Counted from the stretch's first letter, positions 49,507 through 58,748 are shown. The stretch is DNA of 64,000 bases from Nostoc sphaeroides (GCF_003443655.1 NZ_CP031941.1:2475501-2539500); one strand, 5' to 3'. Program-made: numbers and translations. The notes: a model not told the origin generated them from the letters alone.

Positions 49507-51201
49507 GTGCGCTTTCAATTTTTGGCGTTGGCTTTGCCCGCACTTCGGCTGCGCTCAGTGACCGCCGTAGGCATCGCTAGTTCAATAGCCATAGCTGTTG
49601 TATCTGTGCCAAAAGCCACAGCCCAGATTCCTTTGTTACCGCAGCTGCTACCATCTCCCAGCAGTGTGAGTAATGAAGCAAATAATCGGCTTGTTACAGG
49701 CTGGATTTATTTAGATGGTCGTCGGTTATTTCAGATAGCCGCATCAAGAAGCAACTTTCCTGAGCGTTCAGAAGATATCCAAAAGAAGTTGGAGAAAATT
49801 GCCCAAAATTACTTTCAAGCACCAGCAAAAACACCAGTCAAGGTAGATATTCGGGAAGTAAACCAATTACCAGTAATTTATGTCAACGACCAATACCTAA
49901 TGACCGTCACTTCTGAGGATGCTGGATTGCGAGAGGTAGATATATCGACATCGGCAAATCAAGTCAAAGAATCCTTACAAGAAGACTTGCAACAAGCAAA
50001 GCAAGAAAGACAAGCTCAATTTTTAATCGACCAAGGCAAAATTGCTGCGGGTATTGGACTGACAATGATTGTGATGAGTTGCGGGGTATATAGCTGGCAA
50101 AGGCGTTCCAAAAACCATGCATTATACTCCTTTGCCTCCCAACCCCCCAGAGGCCCCCTAAACTCCCCAATTTCAGCAGCCCAACCAATTACAACCCAAC
50201 TCAATCAACAGCAACATCGACATATTCAAGAAGTCAAAAGACGATTGTTTCAGCTAACTCAAGCCGGAATTTGGGGAGGTGGAAGTTTCTTTATTTTGGG
50301 TCTATTTCCCTACACACGACCATTTCAGGTAGGGATTATCACAGCTGCCCAATTTCCTTTGCGATTAGGTGTTGTCTTCCTGGGAACTTATGTAGCAATC
50401 CGTCTCATCTATGCCCTAATTGACCGCTTCACCACTACTCTGATTAGCAGTGGTGCTTTATTGACTCCAGAAAGTTCTGAACGGCTGCAACTGCGAGTTT
50501 CTACATTTTCCGGCGTGACTAAAAGCATCGCTACTGGTATCTGCGTAGGAGTAGGCTTCTTGCTAGCGCTGGTGTCATTGGGGATAGATATCGTTCCTTT
50601 GCTAGCGGGTGCGAGTTTAGTTGGTGTTGCAGTGTCTCTGGCTTCGCAAAACTTAATTAAAGATGCGATTAATGGTTTCTTGATCATTTTAGAAGACCAG
50701 TACGCTTTAGGCGATGTTATTACTGTGGGAGACGTGGGAGGCTTAGTAGAAAATCTGAATCTGCGGATGACCCAACTGCGGGATTCCGAAGGACGCTTGA
50801 TTACGATTCCCAATAGTGAAATTAAAGTTGTTGCCAATCTTTCTAGCCGTTGGTCACGAGCCGATTTAACGATCCCCATCGCCTACCAAGCCGATATTGA
50901 AAAGGCTTTGAAGTTGATTGAAAGTATTGGCTTTGAGATGGATAAAGATCCGCAATGGGAGCGTCAAATTCTGGAAACACCACAAGTTTTGGGAATAGAT
51001 CAATTTGGCGATCGCGGTTTGATTATTCGTGTCTGGATTAAAACACAGCCCCTCAAACAATGGGATGTCGCACGAGAGTTTCGCCGCCGCCTGAAAGTTT
51101 CCCTAGACCAGGCCGGAATTTCCATTTCTGTGCCTCAGCAAGCTATTTGGGTCAATGATGAGCAATCGTTAAATTTTCAGAGTAATGGCAAAACTAATTA
51201 G
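49507..51201 (+). CDS. MscS-family mechanosensitive ion channel
   Basis: 564 residues from a GTG preceded by AAGGAGGTG. The N-terminus is a signal peptide (cleavage near ATAQ, ~40), interrupted by a palindromic repeat encoding ARTSAALSDRRRHR-like or LPALRLRSVTAVG depending on frame; the used frame gives the latter. A periplasmic region with a coiled-coil stretch (~140-175) leads to TM helices at ~180-195, 250-270, 285-310 and 345-365. The pore helix/beta-domain signature PLLAGASLVGVAVSLASQNL then IKDAINGFLIILEDQYALGD is the MscS core, followed by IPNSEIKVVANLSSRWSR. It probably acts as an osmotic safety valve. The palindromic insertion may be recent. Confidence 0.9.
   Translation: MRFQFLALALPALRLRSVTAVGIASSIAIAVVSVPKATAQIPLLPQLLPSPSSVSNEANNRLVTGWIYLDGRRLFQIAASRSNFPERSEDIQKKLEKIAQNYFQAPAKTPVKVDIREVNQLPVIYVNDQYLMTVTSEDAGLREVDISTSANQVKESLQEDLQQAKQERQAQFLIDQGKIAAGIGLTMIVMSCGVYSWQRRSKNHALYSFASQPPRGPLNSPISAAQPITTQLNQQQHRHIQEVKRRLFQLTQAGIWGGGSFFILGLFPYTRPFQVGIITAAQFPLRLGVVFLGTYVAIRLIYALIDRFTTTLISSGALLTPESSERLQLRVSTFSGVTKSIATGICVGVGFLLALVSLGIDIVPLLAGASLVGVAVSLASQNLIKDAINGFLIILEDQYALGDVITVGDVGGLVENLNLRMTQLRDSEGRLITIPNSEIKVVANLSSRWSRADLTIPIAYQADIEKALKLIESIGFEMDKDPQWERQILETPQVLGIDQFGDRGLIIRVWIKTQPLKQWDVAREFRRRLKVSLDQAGISISVPQQAIWVNDEQSLNFQSNGKTN
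49529..49580. repeat. Palindromic repeat inside the MscS signal peptide
   Basis: GCCCGCACTTCGGCTGCGCT CAGTGACCGCCGTAGGCATC GC, with the CCGCCGTAGGCATCGC module found in intergenic DNA at about 40768 and, altered, at 28022 and 34112. Confidence 0.65.
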
Positions 51202-51265
51202 AAATTTAGACTCATTACCGCCTTTTTCAGTTGATTTAGACTAAATATTGACCTGGGGTGTTAGG

Positions 51266-51404
51266 CAATACTGCTCGGTTAAGGAATTTCTTGGTTGAGG
51301 CAAGCTGTTCAATAGCTGGGGGAGAAATGGAGGCTGGCGTTGAGTTTTTGCCTCCCCTGCCTCAAGAGCTTCCCCTGCCTCCCCTGCTTATCCGAGCAGT
51401 ATTG
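51266..51404. mobile_element. MITE (CAATAC family), copy E, 139 bp
   Basis: Ends CAATACTGCTCGGTTAAGG and CTTATCCGAGCAGTATTG. The interior is CCCCTGCCT-rich and unrelated to other copies. Flanked by exact 10-bp GGGTGTTAGG (51256-51265 and 51405-51414). Confidence 0.9.
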
Positions 51405-51465
51405 GGGTGTTAGGGACTTTTGCAAGAGGTCTAATCATTGAATTGAGTCCACGCTTAGTGGACTT

Positions 51466-51558
51466 GGGCTATGAGACTCGGAATTCATTCCGAGGCGGGA
51501 TAGAAACGCAGTGTGAGATTTATTAATAAAGATATGGCTGCGGACTTGTGTGTACACC
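51466..51558. repeat. Dispersed repeat, inverted copy at 60118-60213
   Basis: GGGCTATGAGACTCGGAATT ... GAGGCGGGATAGAAACG ... TAAAGATATGGCTGCG ... GTGTACAC is the reverse complement, with few changes, of 60118-60213. It contains the palindrome CTCGGAATTCATTCCGAG. Confidence 0.75.
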
Positions 51559-51746
51559 TTAGCATCCCAGGAGAGAGGCTCCGCCTCTGGTCAAGAAGGG
51601 CAAGGGCTGTATCTTAACTTAGTACCATTCAGTTATATTCCTGATGTCCATAACATCCTCTAACTCTGATACGATTTTCTGTAATTTCCTGCTTGCTAAA
51701 AAAATTAGTCGAATAGAAATTAAGTACTTAGATAAGGAAAAGTGAA

Positions 51747-52184
51747 ATGGGACTGAGTGAAGGACTTTTGAACCCGACCAAAAAGGCTATGGTCATAGAT
51801 GACTGTTGCAACATGATAGAAGGACAGCTTGCATCCAAGTCAGGCATGAGTGGCATCGCTTTGAAAACTGCCTTCGCTGCCCTGAAAGGGGTTAAGCCAG
51901 GGTATATCCCTTATGTTGTTGAGCAGATTTTACCACAGTGCTTCACAGCACTTGATCCCATCTGGAGTCAAGGCTTACAAAAAGGCGATCCAATTGAATA
52001 CCTGAATGCAAATCGCTCTCAGACGGCAGACGCGCTCCTCGGTGTCACCGATGCTAGAGTCAAGAACGCCAAGCGCCAAATAGTGCGAGGAACCTATGAA
52101 AAACTTCGCGGTTCAGCCAAAAAGCACGTAGAAGAAGCAGTGCCAGACTTAGCCAAAGTAATTGATAATTACACTAAGTCCTGA
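51747..52184 (+). CDS. Conserved hypothetical protein
   Basis: 145 residues, soluble, probably helical. Segments DDCCNMIEGQLASKSGMSGI, GVKPGYIPYVVEQILPQCF and DARVKNAKRQIVRGTYEKLR suggest a compact helical domain with a basic C-terminal half. It appears to be a bacterial domain of unknown function. AAGGAAAAGTGA precedes the ATG. It stands alone and is followed by a strong hairpin. Confidence 0.7.
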   Translation: MGLSEGLLNPTKKAMVIDDCCNMIEGQLASKSGMSGIALKTAFAALKGVKPGYIPYVVEQILPQCFTALDPIWSQGLQKGDPIEYLNANRSQTADALLGVTDARVKNAKRQIVRGTYEKLRGSAKKHVEEAVPDLAKVIDNYTKS

Positions 52185-52208
52185 GCCAGAAGGGAAGAAT
52201 CACAATAA

Positions 52209-52246
52209 CGTATGCCACCGTTCGATGCGTCGGTGGCTGGCATACG
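52209..52246 (+). terminator. Strong hairpin after the 51747 gene
   Basis: CGTATGCCA...CCACCG pairs with CGGTGG...TGGCATACG (52209-52220 with 52231-52246). No T-run follows, so it may be a processing or stabilising hairpin. Confidence 0.5.
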
Positions 52247-52373
52247 GAGAAAAGATTACACTTGTAGCGCTAAGGTGTTATATCTGCTAAATTTCCTGAT
52301 ATTTATTGAGTCAGCTTGAAACAGCAAATAATCAGAAACTATCTGAATTATTGTTTGAATAAACTTTCAATTT

Positions 52374-53282
52374 ATGAAAAAAGTTACCCTTTATCGATAT
52401 CGCACTTATGGACTAATTGCGTTAATATCCTTAACCGCCGTATTAAGTACAACTACATCTGCCCTAACACAGTTGGCAGACGATTCTCCAATTGGGCATC
52501 CTATCCCTGCTTCTAACTTAATCTGGCCGACTCAAGGGTTTATTTCTCAAGGCTTCCGCAAATATCAACATGAAGGAATTGATATTGCAGGGGCATCTGG
52601 AACTCCTATTGTTACTGCTGCATCTGGTACAGTCATCAAAGCAGGTTGGGATAATTGGGGATTAGGCAATGCTATAACTATTAAACATCTTGATGGCAGT
52701 ACTACTGTTTATGGTCACAATCGCCGTTTGTTGGTGAACAAGGGTCAACAGGTTATTCAAGGTCAAATTATTGCCCAGATGGGATCTACAGGCAATAGTA
52801 CAGCGCCTCATCTACACTTTGAAGTTCATCCAAATGGTCGAATAGCAGTTGATCCCCTTCGGGTGTTAACATCCTTAACTGCAAGTGTTAATTCTCCTTC
52901 TAGAATTCACCAAGTGGATAACCAGAAGCATCCAGTCCCAGCACCCCCAGAAGCAAAGCAAGTTTCACCACAGCCAATTTCAATAGGTTTTGCACCTGTT
53001 AGCACTGATATTAAATGCAATGGAGTTACCATGATTGAGGGTGAGACTGCAAGTATTCGTGTAAAAGTCTGTGAAGAAAATGGTCAGTTATTTTATATTG
53101 GCCAGTTGAAACAAGACCCTAGCAAGCCTATAAAAATAGCAGCTTTAAATATTGCCAAAGGCAGATATCGAGCAGATAATGGTAGTTTTTATTATTTAGT
53201 CAGCCCTGAAAAAGTGGAAGTTTGGCGAAATGGCACTCAGATGCGTTCTGACCGATTTGATAATTTAACAAAATCGCCATAA
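52374..53282 (+). CDS. M23-family peptidase (LytM-type endopeptidase), exported
   Basis: 302 residues. The signal/anchor segment (~11-30) is followed by a LytM domain (~45-170) with zinc motif HEGIDIA, YGHNRRLL and HLHFEVHPNG. These are the conserved His/Asp ligands of peptidoglycan-cleaving M23 enzymes. The C-terminal ~100 residues form a beta-rich domain with two Cys (DIKCNG, VKVCEENG) whose function is unknown. Acts on cell-wall cross-links, in cell separation or remodelling. Confidence 0.9.
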   Translation: MKKVTLYRYRTYGLIALISLTAVLSTTTSALTQLADDSPIGHPIPASNLIWPTQGFISQGFRKYQHEGIDIAGASGTPIVTAASGTVIKAGWDNWGLGNAITIKHLDGSTTVYGHNRRLLVNKGQQVIQGQIIAQMGSTGNSTAPHLHFEVHPNGRIAVDPLRVLTSLTASVNSPSRIHQVDNQKHPVPAPPEAKQVSPQPISIGFAPVSTDIKCNGVTMIEGETASIRVKVCEENGQLFYIGQLKQDPSKPIKIAALNIAKGRYRADNGSFYYLVSPEKVEVWRNGTQMRSDRFDNLTKSP

Positions 53283-53514
53283 AGTTACCATCAAATATGT
53301 GAATGTACTGCAAGCGATCGCTTGAGTTGATCAATTTGCTAAGTCAGTCCATAATTATCTGTATATTGCTGTAGCCATGAGCAATTGTGATGCGATCGCA
53401 AAAGTTCAGTTTATGCCTCTAGCTCTCCAAAGAACCAAAGAACTCACTTTGGATAATTTTAGCTACCTATGAAACCTCTGCATTTCACTTTTAAGCCTCA
53501 ATTCGTTATAAAAC

Positions 53515-54282
53515 TTAAAATTTTTCCTTAGCAGCTAACATTTGTAAAATCTTTTCTACATGATCCAACTCTCCAACGATTCGCCGAATTGGGTGCGGCC
53601 AAACTTTGACAAGGGTAGGAGTTGCAGAAACCTGATTGAGTTCTGCTTGTTCTGGATGAGTTAAAACATCAATCACTTTCAGAGTATAAGGATGTCCCAG
53701 CGATCGCTCTAACAATTCGTGTAAATTTTGCAGAATGCGTTCGGTGGTACTGCTATGTCCAGCAACAAACAATCGCAGAACATAGCCTTGTGTAATAGCT
53801 TCCTTTTTTTGTACTATTACTGGTTGGTGGTATTTTGGCACAGGTTCAGAAAGGTCTAGACGGACAATTAAATCGTGATCTTCCCAAAGCTGCGGGAATG
53901 AGGAACGATAAGTTGTTAAGACCATGCGATCGCACAACCCCTCTTGCCAAGGAGCAGCTTGCCATACTAACTCCCCTGTGCCAAAAATGGCATTAAGCAA
54001 AGCTTGATGTCTAATGACAGCCGGATAAGCTTCAGCAAAAGTACGCACTTGTTGAGTGCGTGGATCTAACCAGTGGTCAATAGTTGCAGTATAACAAGGC
54101 ACTAAAAAGTGCGGTGGCTCTGGTAAATCTAAGATTTCTTGCAAAGCTGAACACAAATGCAAATGCCATCGACCTTGCTTGCTAGGGTCGATGCAGTAAA
54201 TTAAATCTCCTCCAGGTGTAAATAGGGCAATACCTTTAAACAACTGGGGTGTAGATAGTTTGTTTGTCGTCAAATTATTCAC
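53515..54282 (-). CDS. Protein with C-terminal KaiB-like domain
   Basis: 255 residues. Residues ~165-255 match the KaiB/SasA-N thioredoxin-like fold (YVLRLFVAGHSSTTERILQN, LKVIDVLTHPEQAELNQVSA, TPTLVKVWPHPIRRIVGEL). KaiB proteins bind KaiC in the circadian clock, and SasA uses the same domain as a sensor. The N-terminal ~160 residues (GIALFTPGGDLIYCIDPSKQ, RWHLHLCSALQEIL) are an unrecognised domain with no kinase features. It may link a sensing domain to KaiC or act in a separate pathway. Confidence 0.82.
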   Translation of the reverse strand: MNNLTTNKLSTPQLFKGIALFTPGGDLIYCIDPSKQGRWHLHLCSALQEILDLPEPPHFLVPCYTATIDHWLDPRTQQVRTFAEAYPAVIRHQALLNAIFGTGELVWQAAPWQEGLCDRMVLTTYRSSFPQLWEDHDLIVRLDLSEPVPKYHQPVIVQKKEAITQGYVLRLFVAGHSSTTERILQNLHELLERSLGHPYTLKVIDVLTHPEQAELNQVSATPTLVKVWPHPIRRIVGELDHVEKILQMLAAKEKF

Positions 54283-54602
54283 AGAGGTTAAGAAGCTAAA
54301 AGTAAAAAATTCTCTCTTTTACCTTTTACCTTACCTATAACCTCAACCAGGATGACAAAGATATTTGGGAGTGGGGATGAGGCAATACAGTTCAGTTAAG
54401 GATTTTTGGTACTGATTTTAAACCTGTAGAGACGCGAAATTTCGCGTCTTTACCAAGATTTTTGGGCTTAACTGAACGGTATTGGGGGATGAGGGGGATG
54501 AGGGAGATGTGGTTCGACTTCGCTCACCAACCGGGAGATGAGGGGGATAAGGGGGAATATTGAACAAGTCTCTTCTCCATGCCCAATGCCCCATGCCCAA
54601 TC
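54283..54602. other. Intergenic with MITE copy B
   Basis: Upstream region of the KaiB-domain gene and downstream region of pilT. It contains MITE B and GATGAGGG-type low-complexity sequence on both sides of it. Confidence 0.6.
54383..54484. mobile_element. MITE (CAATAC family), copy B, 102 bp
   Basis: Ends CAATACAGTTCAGTTAAGG and GCTTAACTGAACGGTATTG; the interior palindrome GACGCGAAATTTCGCGTC is as in copy A, inverted. Flanked by exact 10-bp GGGGATGAGG (54373-54382 and 54485-54494), though the surrounding DNA is of similar low complexity. Confidence 0.88.
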
Positions 54603-55880
54603 TTAAACTCGACCTCTGAGAAACTGTGCCATTTCGTTAGGAGTTGGCGACATTTCCAAAGCAGTTTCTTCAGTGATGCGACCGTCTTGATAGAGATTGA
54701 GCAACGACTGATTCATCGTAACCATGCCGTCAAAGCTAGCTTGTTTCATCAACTCGCCAATTTCATCATACTTACCGTCTTTGATCCATTCTTTAATCGC
54801 TTCAGTATTTATCAGCACATCGTGGAAAGCAGCCCGCTTCCCGTCAGTTGTGCGGCACAAACCTTGAGCAATTACTGCCACCAAAGACTCAGAAATTGCC
54901 ACCCGCATTGCATCCTGTTCATCACCAGAGTAGAGATTGAGAATCCGCTCAATGGTTTTGACAGCGCTATTGGTGTGCAGGGTTCCCATAACTAAGTGAC
55001 CAGTCTGAGCGGCTTTTAGGGCGGTGTTAACTGTTTCCTTATCCCGCATTTCCCCCACCAGAATCAAATCTGGATCTTCCCGCAAAGCTGCTTTCAAAGC
55101 GTTGTCAAATTTCCGGGTATGCATTCCCACTTCTCGTTGTTTGACTAAAGACTTGCGGCTTTGATGGATAAATTCTATCGGGTCTTCAATGGTGATGATA
55201 TGCTTGGCCATCTCCTTATTGATGTAGTCAACCATCGCCGCCATTGTGGTGGACTTACCAGAACCAGTGGGCCCTGTCACTAAAATTAAACCTTTGTGAT
55301 GATGGCAAATATCCCGAAAAACTGGGGGTAATCTCAACTGTTCCATAGTTAAGATTTTCAGAGGAATCAAGCGCAACACCATCGCAGGCCCTCTAAGAGT
55401 GCCAAAAACATTAATCCGCACGCGAGCAAAGTCATATTGAGTTGCTCCGTCAAATTCTAAGTGTTCTTCAAAGCGCTGAATTTCCGCCTCACTCATCACC
55501 TCCCGCAACCAATTCATAAAAGCTTGTTTATCTGTTTCTGGATAATCCCATGATTGAATTTCTCCTCGGGTGCGGAAGCGCGGTACTTCACCTACACCTA
55601 AGTGCAAGTCAGAATATCCCTCATCGTAAGCTTGCCTGATTAACTTCTCTAAAGTAGGCCCCGCACTGCTGTTTTTAGGGAGAACTGAAGTAGGTATTGG
55701 CGGTGGACTAACCGGACGATGACCTGCAACAGAAACGTTGGTAGTCCTATCCATTGACATATCCAGTGTTTGTGTCATCTGCCGGGGCGTACTAGAGGTT
55801 GGGGGTGGTGGCGGTGGCATTGGTGGCAGGTTACGGGGAGCAGCAGAGTTAGAATTTGATGGAGACTGTGATTGTGTCAT
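54603..55880 (-). CDS. pilT: Type IV pilus retraction ATPase PilT
   Basis: Hexameric ATPase at the pilus base that powers pilus retraction and twitching. The 425 residues include a cyanobacterial Pro-rich N-terminal extension (~1-75), a PAS-like N domain (YSDLHLGVGEVPRFRTRGEI), Walker A GPTGSGKST, the ITIEDPIEFIHQ region (Asp box), LREDPDLILVGEMRD (Walker B), and the PilT-specific tail (AEAL-like MVTMNQSLLNLYQDGRIT then EETALE). It stands alone here. Confidence 0.95.
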   Translation of the reverse strand: MTQSQSPSNSNSAAPRNLPPMPPPPPPTSSTPRQMTQTLDMSMDRTTNVSVAGHRPVSPPPIPTSVLPKNSSAGPTLEKLIRQAYDEGYSDLHLGVGEVPRFRTRGEIQSWDYPETDKQAFMNWLREVMSEAEIQRFEEHLEFDGATQYDFARVRINVFGTLRGPAMVLRLIPLKILTMEQLRLPPVFRDICHHHKGLILVTGPTGSGKSTTMAAMVDYINKEMAKHIITIEDPIEFIHQSRKSLVKQREVGMHTRKFDNALKAALREDPDLILVGEMRDKETVNTALKAAQTGHLVMGTLHTNSAVKTIERILNLYSGDEQDAMRVAISESLVAVIAQGLCRTTDGKRAAFHDVLINTEAIKEWIKDGKYDEIGELMKQASFDGMVTMNQSLLNLYQDGRITEETALEMSPTPNEMAQFLRGRV

Positions 55881-56615
55881 ATATCTTCACATTTGGCAGT
55901 TAAAAAGTTGAATTAACGAGAAGTCAAGTCACTTACTTTGATGACTTTTGGAGAGTGCTTGAGTGCCAGCTTTAGTGGTGATGGGAGGCGATTGAAACTT
56001 TAGAACCATGTTCAATCCACTTTATCCACATCAATTTGTATCTTTTTTTCCTGAAATTCCACTAGTCAGATTATTTAGATAAAGTATTTAACCTATCTAC
56101 ACTGGTTTAACACAGATAATGACTCAAACTCCTTCAGAGAAAATACAGAGATTATTCAGTAATTTATAATACTTAAAGCAAAACATAAATATTCTCAGTC
56201 CTTAGATGAGAAATTTATCTCACGCATGGACACGAATTGCCAGCAATTAACAGCACAAACACTAGCAGATCATTTGTTCAGCCCATCTATGAATTATGAG
56301 AACCAATACTGATTTTTATAAGAAATGTTAAGTAGAATAGGATTAATATCTTGGGGATCAAGGTTAAAAGCTTATACCTTTTAGCTTATATATCTGAAGG
56401 CAGATGCAGAAAACAAGTTGTTTGACATAGATATAAACGTTGATTTCTAATTCATAATTATAAAAAATTAACTGTAAAGTTTAGTAAATAAATGCTCATT
56501 TTCCCAATTAGTTTTTATATACTGAATTTCACTGAGAAACAAAATTAGTTCACTCGCCAAAAGCGAGATAGGACTGAAAATTAAAATTCGTTGTGTATTT
56601 TTGGGAGGAAAAGTC
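55881..56615. other. 0.73-kb intergenic region
   Basis: AT-rich upstream region shared by pilT and the membrane protein at 56616. No repeat family, terminator or gene remnant was recognised. Confidence 0.5.
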
Positions 56616-56990
56616 ATGGTTTCTGCTCAAAGCTCTAATCAAGGAAAGACCTACTCCTTGTTGATGATTAAAAGCTTTTTAATATGGACTTTTACATTAG
56701 CAGTATGTTTGTTGGTTGTCGGTTTTCCACTAGTTGTCTTGATGGCTACGGTCGGATGTCTGTTGTCGATCATCTTACAATCTGTGATGCCTGTTAGTGC
56801 TGTTTTGCTTGTAGCAGGCGCTTTAATAATGTTTAATGTCATGGCAGTTGTATTGGCTGCGGGTGTACTAACTGTTAAAGGAGTTCATCCCAGTGAAGTT
56901 AAATGGTTAAGCTGGCTGCATGGAGAGGCAGACCAAATGCAGACTACTGTTTACGCTGCTTGCCCTTTAACTTGTGAGATTAAAATCTAG
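56616..56990 (+). CDS. Small membrane protein of unknown function
   Basis: 124 residues from ATG 56616, preceded by TTGGGAGGAAAAGTC (the frame can be read from a TTG at 56601, which overlaps the ribosome site). Hydrophobic segments are at ~18-42, 46-65 and 68-90, and a short cytoplasmic-type tail (HPSEVKWLSWLHGEADQMQT) follows. No family is recognised. A terminator lies 35 bp downstream. Confidence 0.7.
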   Translation: MVSAQSSNQGKTYSLLMIKSFLIWTFTLAVCLLVVGFPLVVLMATVGCLLSIILQSVMPVSAVLLVAGALIMFNVMAVVLAAGVLTVKGVHPSEVKWLSWLHGEADQMQTTVYAACPLTCEIKI

Positions 56991-57024
56991 TCATTACAGG
57001 TGAATATGACAAACAGTGCGTCTG

Positions 57025-57045
57025 CCCGGTTAAGCCGGGTTTTTT
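57025..57045 (+). terminator. Terminator of the 56616 gene
   Basis: CCCGG/CCGGG stem with loop TTAAG, followed by six T. Confidence 0.8.
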
Positions 57046-57097
57046 CATGCTGTTTGTGATTTAACTTATGATATCAAGATATAGTCATTACAGATAT

Positions 57098-57211
57098 AGG
57101 ACTTACGCATGAGTTACGGAATAACGAACCGCTCCAGGCGCAGTATTTCGACTTCGCTCAATAACCGGGCACAGAGAAATGAGAGTTTGAGAGATATTTT
57201 GCGTAAGTCCT
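57098..57211. mobile_element. Foldback element, ends AGGACTTACGCA
   Basis: Ends AGGACTTACGCA and TGCGTAAGTCCT are exact inverted repeats, and the palindrome extends to TA at each side. The interior has AACGAACCGCTCCAGGCGCA and a CACAGAGAAA module found at about 4800 too. It separates two copies of a terminator-bearing duplication (57005-57060 and 57222-57285). Confidence 0.75.
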
Positions 57212-57239
57212 AAGATAAATTCGATAAACAGTGCATCTT

Positions 57240-57261
57240 CCCGATTAAGCCGGGTTTTTTT
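57240..57261 (+). terminator. Second copy of the terminator
   Basis: CCCGATTAAGCCGGG then seven T. Flanking sequence (AAACAGTGCnTCT) matches that of the first copy at 57011-57046. Confidence 0.7.
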
Positions 57262-57385
57262 ATGCTTATTGTGTGATTTATGCTTTTATATTTATGGTTT
57301 ATGTGATGATTGACTGCTAACTATTGACTATTGACCATAGAGCATTGACTATAACCATTGGCAAATGACAGATGACTAATGACTA

Positions 57386-58516
57386 ATGACTAATCAAAAA
57401 CGTGTTTGCATTATTTTGGGTACTCGTCCAGAAGCGATTAAACTAGCTCCTGTGATTCAGGTTTTCCAAAAGTCTTCAAGTTTTGAGTCGCAAGTAATTC
57501 TAACTGGACAGCATAGAGAGATGGTTGAGCAAGTTATGCAACTGTTCAACATTAAGGCAAATTATGACTTGGAAATTATGCAGGTTCAGCAATCTCTAAA
57601 TGATATTACCTGCCGTAGTTTACAAGGGTTAGAAGCATTATTTAAGGAGAAAAAACCAGATTTAGTGGTGGTGCAGGGAGACACTACCACGGCTTTTGCC
57701 GCAGCTTTGGCAGCTTTTTATCAAAAAATTCCTATCGGTCATGTAGAAGCAGGTTTAAGAACTGATGATATCTTAAATCCTTACCCAGAAGAAGCTAATC
57801 GGCGGTTGATTTCTCAAATTACTCAGTTGCACTTTGCGCCGACTCCTTGGGCTGTGGAAAATTTGCACCGTTCTGGTGTTTTGGGTGAAATTCACATGAC
57901 GGGTAACACGGTAATTGATGCATTGTTGAATGTAGCTGCAACCCAAGCAGTTTGTAATGTACCAGGTTTAGACTGGGATTCATACCGCGTTCTGTTAGCA
58001 ACAGTTCATCGTCGGGAGAATTGGGGAGAACCTCTGTTAGCGATCGCTCAAGGCTTTTTACAAATCTTAGACAAGTTTCCTGATACAGCTTTGCTATTAC
58101 CATTACACCGCAATCCCACAGTGCGAGTTCCGTTACAAGAACTTTTAGGCAATCATCCCCGAATTTTCTTGACAGATCCTCTAGATTATGGGGAATTGGT
58201 GGGTGCAATTGGGCGATCGCATCTTTTGCTAACTGACTCTGGTGGCTTGCAAGAAGAAGCCCCCAGCTTGGGAAAACCAGTACTAGTTTTAAGAGATACC
58301 ACAGAAAGACCAGAGGCTGTTGCAGCCGGTACAGCCAAACTTGTAGGCACTACGAGTGAGAATATTTTTGCAAATGCTGCTGAGTTACTCAGTGATCCAG
58401 ATGCTTATGAAGCAATGGCAAATGCAATTAATCCCTTTGGGGATGGTCATGCAGCAGAGCGCATTTTGCAGATTGTACAAAATTACCTGGGTGTTTCATC
58501 AGAAACATCAACTTAG
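57386..58516 (+). CDS. wecB: UDP-N-acetylglucosamine 2-epimerase (non-hydrolysing)
   Basis: Interconverts UDP-GlcNAc and UDP-ManNAc for surface polysaccharide. The 376 residues carry the signature set: ILGTRPEAIKLAPVI at the N-terminus, GQHREMVEQ, VVQGDTTTAFAAALAAFYQK, GHVEAGLRT, YPEEANRR, TVHRRENWG and LLTDSGGLQEEAPSLGKPVL. The start codon lies inside a short heptamer repeat (ATGACTA x 3), whose other ATGs are out of frame. There is no Shine-Dalgarno. Confidence 0.95.
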   Translation: MTNQKRVCIILGTRPEAIKLAPVIQVFQKSSSFESQVILTGQHREMVEQVMQLFNIKANYDLEIMQVQQSLNDITCRSLQGLEALFKEKKPDLVVVQGDTTTAFAAALAAFYQKIPIGHVEAGLRTDDILNPYPEEANRRLISQITQLHFAPTPWAVENLHRSGVLGEIHMTGNTVIDALLNVAATQAVCNVPGLDWDSYRVLLATVHRRENWGEPLLAIAQGFLQILDKFPDTALLLPLHRNPTVRVPLQELLGNHPRIFLTDPLDYGELVGAIGRSHLLLTDSGGLQEEAPSLGKPVLVLRDTTERPEAVAAGTAKLVGTTSENIFANAAELLSDPDAYEAMANAINPFGDGHAAERILQIVQNYLGVSSETST

Positions 58517-58563
58517 GAATTTAGATTAAACAAAATGCAAAATTTCTGTTTTTTAAGGTGCAT

Positions 58564-58598
58564 AAAATCGGCTTTTCTGCCGATTTTTCTTTTTTTTG
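58564..58598 (+). terminator. Terminator of wecB
   Basis: AAAATCGGC/GCCGATTTT stem followed by CTTTTTTTT. Confidence 0.9.
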
Positions 58599-58605
58599 AA
58601 TCTAA

Positions 58606-58748
58606 GAGGATGTTTGAAAAGGGTCGGCTTGAGCCTCAAGTGCGACTCAGGGGTGGGATCTCAAATCCCAAAACTCCTATTCTCTCGTAGCAGTTTCTCG
58701 GTAGCCAGGGTAGTGAAACACACGCTGAAGGACTTTTCAAACATCCTC
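58606..58748. mobile_element. Foldback element, ends GAGGATGTTTGAAAAG
   Basis: GAGGATGTTTGAAAAG at the left and CTTTTCAAACATCCTC at the right are exact inverted repeats of 16 bp; total length 143 bp. No ORF. Confidence 0.85.

Larger units (their letters stand above)
51202..51746. other. Repeat-rich interval
   Basis: Holds MITE copy E (51266-51404), a repeat with an inverted copy at 60118-60213 (51466-51558) and a fragment of the GGCTCCGCCTC family (51565-51640). No gene is seen. Confidence 0.7.
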
